Shown piece after piece: positions 12,950 to 24,864 of a stretch of DNA of 64,000 nucleotides. Source of the DNA: Brasenia schreberi (lineage: Eukaryota; Streptophyta; Magnoliopsida; Nymphaeales; Cabombaceae); NCBI GenBank assembly GCA_036023115.1, contig JAYKKT010000073.1, forward strand, positions 18,104,501 through 18,168,500. Direction: 5' to 3'. How positions within the stretch are numbered: the stretch's first letter is position 1; every line of letters begins with the position of its first letter. Below the pieces are notes generated by a model. It was not told the DNA's origin. It searched no databases and saw nothing but the letters and a program-made list of their open reading frames with translations. Made by a program: the position numbers and the translations under genes.

Positions 12950-13120
12950 GAAAGAGTGTGTATAACATCACCGAGGGTGTTCACTCATGACCGTCACTTT
13001 TTGAGACATAAGTAAAATAACATTGGTTTTAGTTCTTTTTTAAAATATTTTAAAATTTAAAATTATACTTATGTCACCAAAAAACAAGGTGATTATAAGT
13101 AGTCATATCAAAAGTGAGCA
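12950..13120. mobile_element. Foldback MITE copy next to (CT)n(TA)n
   Basis: CACTTTTTGAGACATAAGTA at about 12997 pairs with the inverse TACTTATGTCACCAAAAAAC at about 13066, giving an inverted repeat around an AT-rich centre. It abuts the (CT)n(TA)n run that starts at 13121. Confidence 0.5.

Positions 13121-13164
<44 letters not shown>
13121..13164. repeat. (CT)n(TA)n microsatellite
   Basis: CT units followed without a gap by TA units. Confidence 0.95.
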
Positions 13165-13944
13165 GTTACCAACTTACTGATATCCACACAAATTCATTAA
13201 ATATCAACGGACATTTCATGCCCCACCGTAATGTTTGGCTAGTACAGTCGCAAAACACGACAAAGATCGCGAACTGTATCATATTTGATGTGCACGAGCT
13301 AGCCACCTTTGCAATAAGAACATTACCAACATCCGTTACTTATCAAAGACGCATCAACCTTATGTGCTTAGCCTCAATTCCGGTGAAGCCAGAAAACATT
13401 TAATTTATTTCGACGGTTCTGATGAGCAGATGGCTGAGCGAATCAATTGCAGAGGCAGTCATATTCTGACAGTTTTTCTTTTCTTCATTTCTGATCGGCT
13501 AAACCGCCCGATCAATTGTACCGATGGTTTGAACTATTGGGGAAAGTTTTTCAGTAAAACAATCGGAAACGTTCCGATTCCGTCCATACATAATAGATTG
13601 AAGCTGAATCAGTGTTAACTCACACTGCAGAATGCAATTCTTCAATAAACAAGTCATGAAGGAAGAAATAAGTGGCTCTACTTTTTATTCATATTTAAGG
13701 CCAAAATGACGGAATCCAATCCCAATAGCAATGCATGTGATCACGGCCATATGATTGTGCGAATTTGATTCACCATTAGAATCTTGCTTTTCGAGGCACT
13801 TCGTCACTCCATCGTTCTCGAAGAATAGGAGTTTAATTTCCTCTGTAATACATGCATAATTTTTGCAACCATGCGAGACATAGCATTCAAGAACATGCCC
13901 AAGACTTGATTAACTTTAAACTAGAGGAAAATGGCTTTTTTCTT

Positions 13945-14040
13945 GTAAAATGAGGAGGCCGAAGGCAGATGCACTCCACAGGTATCGAACTCATGTCCTT
14001 TCACTAGTGAGTTGAACCCCTTAGCCAGGTGAGCAACTTG
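13945..14040 (-). mobile_element. tRNA-derived SINE-like unit
   Basis: Reverse complement has GCTCACCTGGCTAAGGGGTT, CAACTCACTAGTGAAAGG, ATGAGTTCGATACCTG and a CTTCGGCCTCCTCATTTTAC end. It lies about 0.4 kb downstream of the AP3-like gene. Confidence 0.6.
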
Positions 14041-14425
14041 AGGAATATGTAATGCACTTGAACTCTTAATTTGAACTGAAACTGATGAGTTCAAGAACAT
14101 GAATGAACCTTTGTGAACTATAACATACGTAGAAGGGAGGACTAAGATCAAATTCATCAACGTAAATAAAAACCAAGATATAAAGTTGAACACCAAGAAT
14201 TTGGGATCATATAACTAAGTCTGATTGATACCACAGACTTTTCAAGACAAGATTGACAATCCATCAAATCGGAAAAGACTGTTTATGAAACTACAACTGT
14301 CTACATATCAATTCGGAAGACATCGTACCCTTGAAAAGAAAGCAAACACTTAGTCTATCGTCTTAAAGGGCATTCATATCCAATTTACTGTTTTATAACC
14401 AGATTATCAAAAGTGGGCAACAAAA

Positions 14426-15879
14426 TCATGCCAGCCTTAAATCGCGGCACCCATATCCTCTTTGATGGACATTCGAGTGTGTGGCCGGCACCCGGATCGG
14501 AAAGAGTTGTGCACCGCCGGCGTTGCTCATGACCACCATCGATTCGTAATCTTCTTCACTTTCCTCATAGGTACAGGCGAGCTCCCCTTGCAGATCCTTT
14601 TCAATTTTGTGATAAAAAAGGAGGTTAGTTCATTAGGTAATATGCACCTTTTACTAACTCACAAAGCAGTGAAGCACAATTAATTTCATATCAACATATA
14701 ATACATATTGATAATTGGTTCTAGTGATATACCCCGAAGACAGCAATCTTATTCTTGTGGGCAGATCTTAGCTGCAAAAGGATGAGGGTTAATTCAGGCA
14801 TACAAAATAAATGGTGAGTATGGACAATAGCTCATCTGGCTATGGGGTCGGCTGATAACGTTGAAGCTCATGAGTTCGATGCATCATGCATCTGGCTTCG
14901 GCCTCCCCATTCTACCAGAAAATAAGTAAATAAATGAGTGGTGAATATTCATAACTGCTCACCTTCTTCTTGCAAGTATCTATCTTTCGCTTGATTTTGA
15001 TCTCCTGATAATCAGGAAATATCATATATTAGATCACTTCAATAATGTATACGTACATAAAACTGAAAGACATACTAGTGTCGATCTGATCTTCTGAAGT
15101 GCTTCGTTTAGATTTTGCTCAAGACCGCACAACTCCGTGTAACTCAACCCATCGAGCTCATTGCCATACCTTTGCCTTCAAAATTATTCAGAAAAAAGAA
15201 CTTCATCGGTCTCTCTCTCTCTCTTTCACACACACACACAACACAGACACACACACACACACACAGACAGACCTGATACTCTTCCGGACCATCTCACTTT
15301 TCTCCTTGAGCGTAGCAAGTTCATTTTGCATACTCTACAAAACCCAGAAAGGAGAAAACTCGATTCATCCTTATGTTCATACCTCCTTAAAAGATATCAA
15401 ATCTAAACATGAATCATACTACTCAATCCAAAGATAAGGGAAAGAGATTAAAGACAAATGGTTTAAGAGGCTTACTTCATAGTGGGCATCCCACAGACTA
15501 GTCCCAGTAGCTTGCTGGTAACGATCAATCATCGCCTTCATGCTTCATCATGTCAAAAATAATACATCAAAAATACTTTTAAAAGGCTTAGTTCATAATG
15601 GGTACCAAAAAGGATGAGTGCCAAAGCTGTTAGAGAGAGATAAAAAGATCTAGAGAGAGAAAGAGGGAGGAGAAGGGAAAGAGAAGCGTACCTGGTTGTT
15701 GGGCTGCAATACTCAAAGAACTTGTTAGTGCTAGAGAAGAGAATGAGAGAGACGTTGGCATCACAAAGGACGGTGAGTTCTTTGGCTTTCTTGACGATCC
15801 CTGCGCGCCTTTTGGAGAAGGTTACCTGCCTGTTCGTAGTGTTTTCTATCCTCTTGATCTGTATTTTCCCACGACCCAT
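14426..15879 (-). CDS. AP3: B-class MADS-box transcription factor, APETALA3 lineage (paleoAP3)
   Basis: A MIKC-type floral homeotic factor that would act in the nucleus as a heterodimer with a PISTILLATA-type partner to specify petals and stamens. Exons, in coding order: 15692-15879, 15476-15542, 15273-15334, 15076-15169, 14963-15004, 14733-14771, 14426-14581. All have AG/GT borders and phases agree, giving 648 nt (215 residues). The first three exons are 188, 67 and 62 nt, as in known AP3/PI genes. The MADS domain starts [18 protein letters not shown]; the K domain includes [17 protein letters not shown] and [18 protein letters not shown]. The C-terminus ends in a PI-derived-like FPIRV segment and YGCRDLRLA, matching the paleoAP3 motif YGxHDLRLA with H to R. 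Exon 4 is 94 nt and exon 6 is 39 nt, shorter than the usual 100 and 42-45. The last acceptor could also be five bases upstream. No promoter was identified. Confidence 0.9.
14821..14910 (+). mobile_element. tRNA-derived SINE-like unit
   Basis: Plus strand reads ATAGCTCATCTGGCTATGGG, then CATGAGTTCGATGCATC, then CTGGCTTCGGCCTCCCCATT. It sits in an intron of the AP3-like gene (between exons 14733-14771 and 14963-15004), opposite to the gene. Confidence 0.6.
15209..15270. repeat. (CT)n/(CA)n microsatellite in AP3 intron
   Basis: CT units, then CA units, within the intron between exons 15273-15334 and 15076-15169. Its end lies 3 bp from the splice donor of the third exon. Confidence 0.85.
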
Positions 15880-16189
15880 CTCCCAAATCCACAAGCCAAA
15901 CACACACCCAGAGAGAGAGAGAGAGAGATAGACAGAGAGGGTGGTTGGCTGTTATTTGAAGCTCATACTGATGTTACTACCTTTCTCTTCTTTTTCTTCT
16001 CCTTCCCATGACTTCTTGCCTTCTTTATCATACAATACAAGCAGTGTGTAGTTGAGTAATCTTAATCCGTCCTTTTCTCATTTCCTTGAAGAAGAGCGAG
16101 CACGAAATAAAGTCATATTTTCCTAAGATGGAAATGCCTTCCATAACCATGGAAAAAGGAGTCTCTGGCTGACGTGAACCGTCCTGATG

Positions 16190-16309
<120 letters not shown>

Positions 16310-16628
16310 TTTCAACAAAAGGGGCAGCTTTTGCTTGTTATTCAATATAAGTGCTGGTTGGAAAGAGTTGTGCAAGTTGACAAGAGAACAGGACCACAAC
16401 TTTAACTGGGACCGATAGCGAATTCTCTTTTCTTTGGAGAGTTGAATAATGTTTTAGAATGTCTATGCAAAAAGGCATTGTACAATTAGAAGAGGGCATA
16501 TCCTTACTTCATTGAAAATCAACCCCATGAGTTATGCTCCTTTGAGTGGTAGATTGATAAAATTACATGCATACCCTGCTAAAATCCAAATTTGTATATA
16601 TATAGACATACATGTATATATATAAAAA

Positions 16629-16802
16629 ATTGGATCCTGACTATTTCTAGTATTCTCGTCCATTGTTTTTTGGTGACATAAGTATAATTTTAAAAAAATT
16701 AAGAGTTCTTGACAAGTATGAAGAATAATTTATTATGCTCATATTTCTGAAACGCAATGGTCATACATAAGTGAGGAGTACAAGTGATGGGCAGGATCCA
16801 AT
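16629..16802. mobile_element. 174-bp MITE with perfect 11-bp terminal inverted repeats
   Basis: ATTGGATCCTG at 16629-16639 and CAGGATCCAAT at 16792-16802 are exact inverted repeats. The inside contains GGTGACATAAGTATAATTTT and is AT-rich and non-coding. TA-rich tracts lie on both sides (16595-16624 and 16807-16838). Confidence 0.7.
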
Positions 16803-17542
16803 CACTCTATATATCTATATGTATATGTATGTATATACATAACTCGTTAAGTGCAGCCACAATGGAGCTCAATGAAATTAGAAACATGATCCCACTTAAT
16901 TTTGGAAAAATACTTCATTTTGGTTTTGGTTTCGATAATCCTATTAAAACTCATGTTACATGTATACTTTTATTATAAGAAATCCTTCACATGCACCTGC
17001 ACGTTCTGGTCTTTGCTTAAGAAAGACTATTAACTCTAAACTTATCATTTAGTTATGTAAGTTACCAAAATTAACAAACAAAATATTCACCTTACTTATC
17101 TGTATATATACATGCAAAGGATATACCTTAAGAGTGGTACAAACATGGAAGGAACCCCAGTTTGTTTACAGCTTCTCCTCCCATAGAACCAGAATCGGCA
17201 ATTCAAACGGCCACCTAATGAGGGTTTAAACCAGGACCAGGTGAAACACAGTTTTGGTTGTAGTTCATGGTTATAAGCTAATTGAAACCAGCAGTTTTGA
17301 ACCGCCGGTCACAATTATAAGCTAACGGAACCAGCAGCTTTGAAACCGCCGGTCCTGGCCTATCCGGCACCGGATATGTGGTGCCAAACTTTTATCGACC
17401 ATGCCATATATATACCACCTTATTACATGCATTATTACCACTAGCAAAACGGTTTAGTATGTAGTATGGTCCTATTTTCACCATTTCCAAAAAGTTTCCT
17501 CCGTATGAAGAAATTCTTAAAAAGTGTTCCTTCCCTTCAAAT

Positions 17543-17670
17543 TTCCAATAAAAGTGTCTTTATACGAGAAATCTCATTCTTTATTTTAAACTCCCAATAA
17601 AAGTGTCTTTATACGAGAAATCCCATTCATTATTTTAAACTCCCAATAAAAGTGTCTTTATACGAGAAAC
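17543..17670. repeat. 49-bp tandem repeat, about 2.6 copies
   Basis: Copies start at 17543, 17592 and 17641, exactly 49 bp apart. Each begins CCAATAAAAGTGTCTTTATA (offset 2) and runs on to TTATTTTAAAC. The third copy is cut after CGAGAAA. Confidence 0.9.
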
Positions 17671-18230
17671 CCCAAAAATAGTGTTCTTTTTACAATTGAC
17701 AAGTTCGATGAACGTACTTTGCCAATAGATATCGTTTAGGAATGTGGAATAAAAATTGGGGCTATACGAAATTTTCTGCTTTGTACAGTAGGCAACAGCA
17801 GCTGAGAAATGAGGAATCTTTGAAAATAATTATGACGGCTTTAAAATAATAGGATAATTTCCAGAAACAGGCTTGCGTAGGGTGGTAAATTCAGAAACCC
17901 TTGGGGTCCCATTTTTGTGAAACTTATCGTTGAATATTCAGCAAATTAAAAGGGGAGGGGAAAAAAATGATTGGACGGATAAAAGGAATAGCGTACTCTC
18001 TTGGGAGTTGGACAAAGTCGCTCCAACGCACTATTCTGGTGAATGGAACTGCTGCATTAAACGGGCGAGACCCATATGGTCCGGATCCGGATCCGGATCC
18101 AGAATCGTTGCTGAACTTGAAACTGTTGGATCTCAAAACTCATTAGATTTTCTTCTTTCTCTTTGTTGAGAAAATTATATAAACCTGCCTTTACTTGTCA
18201 TCCTTTGTTTTTTGCATAAGGCTGAGTAAT

Positions 18231-18580
18231 ATTTGAGGTAGACATGGCTGGTTCCAGACAAGTATTGCAGTTTCAACCACAACCAAATTGGGCCAAAAAC
18301 CAACAGAAATTGGAACTAGAACTGGGGATCACCCAATTCTGGTTTTACCTTTTATAAAACTGGAACCATAACCAAACAAGATCCAGCAGTTCCAAACTAC
18401 CGGTTTTGGTATTTTTGAATTTTTTGATTTTCTATTTTTTTATAATTTTATTGACTTCAGACGTTTTTGAAGTCAAATCAAAACCATCCTAGAACCAATG
18501 ATTCCAGAACCAGACTCGGGTTGGTTCGGTTATGATTTCAAGTTACGGGTTAACCAGAACTGACCATGTCTAATTTGAGG
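18231..18580. mobile_element. 334-bp hAT-type MITE with 8-bp TSD
   Basis: ATTTGAGG at 18231-18238 and 18573-18580 flanks an element (18239-18572) that starts TAGACATGGCTGGTTC and ends GAACTGACCATGTCTA. Eight-bp duplications and TA-starting short inverted repeats are the hallmark of hAT elements. The inside is rich in GGTTCC/AACCGG words and encodes nothing. Confidence 0.75.
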
Positions 18581-18874
18581 TACTTAGGGTGTTTTTAATT
18601 TGTGGTGTTACTAGAACTACATGCCCAAACCCACCACATGATGTTGTACACTACCCCTAACTTTCATTTTTGCACCGTTAATTGGTTTGGTTTCCATGGT
18701 AAAGGACCTTTATACACGTTCACAAATGGGATACAATAATCAATGCGGACCATCAAAATCAATGATCTTGAAATAATTTGAAGTGATGTGAGCCATCAAG
18801 ATCAATTATTTGATAGCATTCATCTGTTTTGGCTCAAGGTTGGTACCAGTTCAACAGGTCGGTTTCGGGTTGGT

Positions 18875-19990
18875 TCAATTGTGCTGGGTCAAAATAGGCC
18901 GACCAAGAACGTATCTTGGTTCTTGTTTGCTTCCATCTTTGAAGACCTGGACACCACCGCAAGTCGGGTCCAGGTCAACCTGGTTCCCGTGGGCCCTAAG
19001 ATCAAGGCCTGGAACCTTGGTGATATGGTATGATTCGCCGCCCACGTACCAATCAGAAGTTCCTCTCGTTTGCAACTCATCTCTCCCAAATAGTCGTTTG
19101 TTGCTGGTGTCACTTACCACCTATGGCTCTTGATTCATCCTTCTCTCACACTGCACACATGCCCACGCACCCCGATTGAAAGCCAAAGGAAGAAGACAAT
19201 TTGAAATACATGATTTTTTATTCAGTGGCTGTCAACCACCTTTACAAGAATTCAAAGAAAGTTTATATACTCGTTAAAACCAAATGGAAATGGATATTAA
19301 TAAACCACTCCATACCCAAACCAAATGGTGGACCAAATTATAACTAGATGATCCAAAACTAAACCTAAATGAACTAAATTCGGATTCCTAATGGTTTGTC
19401 TCACACATGGACTATGTAAACACACTAAAGCTGGTTGTATATGATCACTTCTTATATATCAAAGCAAATAATAAAAGACCCTAAAGAAATTATGCAAAGG
19501 CTCAACCCTGGCACTCTAGTCTCTTGAACCGTGTGTGGTGTGCGCATGAGCCACTCGGAATTTGCATTGTAATAGTTGTCTCTCGGTTAAGGGGGACCTT
19601 GCTCTTGAAGTCTCGGCAAGTGAACTCCACCATGGCGATCACTCTCTCGATTGAGTCGGTGTCCACTTCTAGATCAAAGCCCGAAACCCTGGCAACACGG
19701 CATGGTTCGCTACCCGTGAACCAATCAACTATTCCTTTCTCACGCAACTCATCTCACTTCAATACAAAAACTCAAAGAGAGCTTATACACCCATCAAAAC
19801 CAAATAGAAACGGATCCCAATGAACTGTTCCATACCCAAACCAAATGGCAACCAAATAATTTAAAAGTAGATCCAAATGAACTCGGAATCAATGAAACCA
19901 AACCTGCAACCGAGCTCGGAACTGCTGACCACTCGGTTTGATTTTGGTTACACTTTTCATCAAGCTGGAACTGGGCCAGAACCGACAGTT
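18875..19990 (-). repeat. Two diverged copies of a retroelement-like or gene-like block
   Basis: Minus-strand translations 19120-18875 (RDELQTRGTSDWYVGGES...VPGLDLRA) and 19747-19502 (MREKGIVDWFTGSEPCRV...VSGFDLEVD) align weakly. Their downstream non-coding parts also match: ACTCCATACCCAAACCAAAT near 19306 and a close match near 19826. The second copy lacks about 180 bp present in the first. I do not recognise the protein. Confidence 0.4.
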
Positions 19991-20822
19991 CCATAACTTT
20001 TTTATTTTATTTAAATTCAAATTTTTTAATGTTTTTCTCAGGTTGAGCAGTTTAGGACTCAAATCGAAACCAGAACCTGCCTCATCCCGGTTTGGTTCTA
20101 GTTCCTGATTCTAGGAAAACTGAATCTGGGCATGTCTATGTATACACATATGAACAACAGCTGAGTATTCTAGCTACAGTCTTGAGTGTAAAATTTACTA
20201 ACATACACCATAATTCCACTTTTGACCAATTTATATGGAAAACCCATTTGGGTATTTCGAAGTTTTATCTTTTCCAGTATTATGGTATTTATAGGCATCT
20301 TAATTGATGTTACTTTGTTTTTATCAAAGATAGGAATATTCATTCAAAAAGAAAGATACAAAAACACTCTCTAAAGCAGCATACCATCAAAGAAGACGAT
20401 CTCTCAACAATAAATATATAAAATTTTATATTATAAAATATCAAAAAAGAAGAAAATCAATCTCACAACACTAGTTATCTATCTTGTTAGGATATTGCTT
20501 TGTTGAGACATTTAAATTGAAAATGGTATTAATTCGCCAGTGCCATCGAAACATCTTCTCTCTTCTTTTATAGTCTTCCATTCATGCTGTTGGCAACAAT
20601 TTGATCTTCTTGGACTTGCTCTGTTTGGACTCTCTAGACTCGCCCTCTTGCAACAAGCCAAACCACTCAACCAAATACAGAAAAGGAAACCGAAGCCATC
20701 AACCAAAGTATGGTATCTCTTACATTTTTTAACTTAAATTTTAACCATTAATCTGACCGATCGAATGGTTAAGATCTTTAAGGATATTGAGGCATGAATG
20801 AGCTATGTTGTATTTACCATAT

Positions 20823-20830
20823 TATATATA

Positions 20831-20865
<35 letters not shown>

Positions 20866-20873
20866 GTGTGTGT
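20823..20873. repeat. (TA)n(TGTA)n(TG)n microsatellite
   Basis: A graded TA to TGTA to TG run, suggesting stepwise point mutation and expansion. Confidence 0.9.
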
Positions 20874-21237
20874 AGATACTCCAAGTAAATCTGTTTGGTG
20901 ACTAACATGTAAGGTGTCAGAGTGGTGTTTTAAAAATGGAAGGTCCATGAGCACCACAGGACCCAAATCCACATCAAACCCTTTTCCAAAGATTCGATCT
21001 TTTGGATTTAGTTCGGGCATGACGTGTTAGAAACAAGTTCTGTCTTTGCAGATGGTTTGAGCATAGAGCCATGATATCCAGCAATCGTAGAAGCGTGCGT
21101 GGCCGATGCTTGGAAGGATCAAGGCTTAAGGCCATCCACATCCACATTCATGTTGTGGATTTTTCGGGAGCAGAGATCTAGAAAGTTTTATATGGTGATG
21201 CAAATAGGCCAGTCTTAATGTAGGATTTGGAATATCA

Positions 21238-21240
<3 letters not shown>

Positions 21241-21281
<41 letters not shown>

Positions 21282-21296
21282 AGAGAGAGAGAGAGA
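21241..21296. repeat. (CT)n-TATA-(GA)n perfect palindrome
   Basis: CT repeats to 21276, TATA at 21277-21280, then eight GA units to 21296. The 36 bp at 21261-21296 are exactly self-complementary. Confidence 0.9.
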
Positions 21297-21699
21297 TTAG
21301 TCTATGCTCTAATCTTTTTAAAGATTCAACTGTTAAAATCTTTAAAGCAAAAAGCAAAGTATTGAATGCATTCAATTTACTTGCAAAAAGTATTAAGGTA
21401 TTTTTTTGTTTTTGAAAATTGAATTTCAATAGTCCATCCGATCAATCCAACAGTTAAGATCTTTGAGAATGTTTAAGGGTGGATATATATGCATGAACTA
21501 TGCTATACATATATATACACGCACATACACAAACCCACAAAAATTGTGTCTCTTACCTTTGGAATGCTTATTGCCCACATTTTACTTTGCTCCGGGGATA
21601 TTAATATAAAAAATAAAGGACACTCTTGTTATGCTCATTCAAGACCAAAAGTAAACAATGGCATAAGTATGTTACGTTTCGACTACATAGCATCCAATT

Positions 21700-21881
<182 letters not shown>

Positions 21882-22984
21882 AAAATTAGATGGATATACT
21901 TGAGCCATGTAACAGCTTAGTCTACCTTAACCTTAAATAGCTCTTTTATGTTACCTAATAGAACTTTTGTGGTCGCGATGAACTAATAGCTCTTATCTTA
22001 ACTTTAAATATCTCTCTCTAGAGATATGTAAACATATACAATATACATTATATATATATAGGGTAATTACGGGGTTGACCCAGAGCTACCCCTGATTGGG
22101 TCCAGTCCATGTCTTCAAAATGGACACAGAAAAAACATGTCGGGTCTAAGTCAATCTGCTTATTACCTGGACCTACAGTGACCCGACCCCTCTACCTAGA
22201 TGTGTCTGGTTTGGGTCGGTTTCAAATCATCAGTTCTGGTTTGCCTGGAACCAAATCGAATTGCTTAGGGCAGTTCCAGTTTCGGTTTCGAAACCACCGT
22301 CGGTTTCAAGATGGTTTCAGTGCTCACTGCTAACACAGTTTCTATTCTTTTTTTTTTTAAAACAAGGGCAATACGCCATATGAGAGTCGAACAATAAGAA
22401 ACATCATGTCGTTAAGCTATCGATCCCTTGGTTTGATTCAAATGCAACTTTTAAAATCTTCAGCTTGAGCCTTCTTCTTTATTGCTCTACAGCAGAATCT
22501 TGGTCAAGCGTATTATCGGCCAAACAGTGAAAACGAAACAAAACAAAACTCCCTTCACATCAAAAGCCAACGCAAAACGAAAGCATCGCTCATCTCATCA
22601 CGCAAAGCAACAATTCAAAGCAATCAAGCAGTTCGATGATACGTCAAATCCACTTTCGAATGCATTCTGAAATCACAGCCGTTTGTTTCTTGATGGAAGG
22701 CTGCCCGTGTGAAGGTGGGACCCACCTCATACAAGTTGAGAAAGAGGAGGCTTTCGGCCTTTCATCATCAACTGGACGGCTGAGATCATACGACACTCTC
22801 TGTGATGTCATTCCATGTATCAGCTGAATTCCTCCTATCCGCAAAATGCTCATCGAGCAGTGTGTTTGGTTAAACCACTATAAGATGGAGCAGTTCTGAT
22901 GGTTGACCAAGAGGCACCCGAAGCTATATAAATTAATCATGCAAAGACAAACTTAGGAAGATGTCTCGAACCAATAGATATTCT

Positions 22985-22988
<4 letters not shown>

Positions 22989-23046
<58 letters not shown>
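22989..23046. repeat. (CT)n(TA)n microsatellite
   Basis: CT 22989-23027 followed by TA to 23046. Confidence 0.95.
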
Positions 23047-24163
23047 ATAGCTGTCCACCATATCACGCAAACCAAGCCAGTGGTTGCTCAGGTGACGTCA
23101 CAATTAATTTTTTAGGAGGCACTTCGTTTCTCAAGAGTAAGAAAACAACGAAGCTTGTGAAGACCAATGAACCCTTCTCCTTGCTGCTTGCTAGCACAAA
23201 CAAGGTTAAAGTTAATGTATACTACCAAAATCATTTATACTGGCACCACATTTTTGCTGATTTTCGCTGCTTTTCGCATAACTCCAGCCTTGAGATTATA
23301 TTTACACTATGCATAATGTTGTATGTGTGTAATATATATACGTGTTCGTGTCATGTCATTTTGGGTTGATGTCATTTCATATTCGACCCGAGCATGATCT
23401 AACAAATGTTTTTTCGGGTTTGGGTCTGGGTGTCATGTCATTTTACCGTTCTCATTTATAAAATGGAAAAGTAGGGAGTAGTTTCTCTTGGCTGAAATGG
23501 ATGAAACCGAAAGGAATGATTATACGAAAAATTACAGAGATTTGTGTGTGCGATCTTGTCCTTTCTTCTCTAGTTTTCTTCTACAAAACCTTCTCGATGT
23601 AAAATCAATGACGTTACTCCAATGCAAAAGAAACCAACACCCCCATAGTCTATTCAGTCTTGTATGGGCTTTTTTTTATACATGTGTAGTTGAAAAAGTT
23701 AATATAAATCTAATTTTGTAGATATGCACTTCTGCATAATATGTATATAATGCTCCCAACTTCTGTATAATATGTATATAATTTTATATCATGAATATAT
23801 GTGGTGAGTATATACATGAGTTGGGTTGGAAAAATCTTGCATTCGGATCAGGATGCACCTTTTTGATGTGGATACATGGACCGATCCACTTTCTCTAGCT
23901 AACCTATTTGCATGTGAAATAAAGTAAATATTAAAATGCCTACGGAATCGAATCCTTGACATTTGTCTAAGCTTTAGCATTCAGTCTTTCAGTCCCTAAA
24001 GTCAGCACATCCCTGACACTGATAACTCTGGTTCCCTCACTTTCTTGATGCATTTAATTCACTTGCTAATGGTGAATAATCCCCTGGGCTCTCTAAGTGC
24101 CCAAATAATGATAGTAAAGATGAATTAATTGTTAAAACAAACAATCAATATAGTTGTTTGATC

Positions 24164-24414
24164 CCTGCACAACCATCATCGGAAGCTCCCTGCACAACCA
24201 TCACCGGAAGCTCACCTTCAACCGACTACGGATTGGTCGTGTATTCGAATGAAAAGATAGGATGGTTCGATCCTTGCTGAATTAATTGTTAAAACAAACA
24301 ATGAATGTAGTTGACTCCATCTAATATAAAAAGAGACTTGGCTTTATTTGATAAAACAAACAATTAATATAGCTGACTCCATCTAATATGAAAAGAGGCT
24401 TGGGTTTATTTGAT
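24164..24414. repeat. Local tandem duplications (25 bp and 62 bp)
   Basis: CCCTGCACAACCATCATCGG occurs twice within 24164-24212. A 62-bp unit starting AAAACAAACAATGAATGTAG is repeated from 24291 and 24353 with a few changes. The cluster lies about 450 bp upstream of the LRR gene. Confidence 0.8.
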
Positions 24415-24864
24415 TGAGGCCCATTAAACCGGCGAGACAGTTCCGGTTTGTACCTAAAGGTTGCCAATCTTTTCTCCTTTTGCTCCCGGCCATGAATCAG
24501 AAAATGGGTCCGGCGTAGTCACGTTGCCCGTCACTCATGAGTACATTCAATTCAGTGTCGGTGCTACAAAATCACCAAAAGTAAAATTGCTTCGTTTAAT
24601 TATTTGACCACGGTAATAAATCAATGGATCCTTTGACTTTTCCTAGTCAGTGGCGCACTACGGTAATTTTCTTCTTTCAGAAGCCCCAGCAAGATGGAAG
24701 GTTTAGATTCTCACGTCAAGATAATTACCTCAAATCCAGAGTCTGTGGCGAAGCCAGATGCTTGAAAGACAAAAAAGCACTTAGGTGGGTTCTTACCTTA
24801 CGGTTGGGTTGCCTTCTTCTTTTGTGATAAATAGAGTTCTCTGCTCTCTAAACAGAGAGCGAAG

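Larger units (their letters stand above)
6478..14425. other. Gene-poor intergenic region with repeats
   Basis: No conserved protein was found. It holds a GGTTCTGG/AACCGG-rich dispersed repeat (about 6530-6870), a six-base repeat GGTGAA (8656-8688), AT-rich foldback MITE copies (about 9960-10185, 10810-10986, 12950-13120), (CA)n(TA)n at 10987-11045, (CT)n(TA)n at 13121-13164, and SINE-like units at 12461-12560 and 13945-14040. An open frame at 11158-11475 (105 codons) has no recognisable domain. The stretches 6900-9900 and 11480-12450 show nothing identifiable. Confidence 0.5.
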
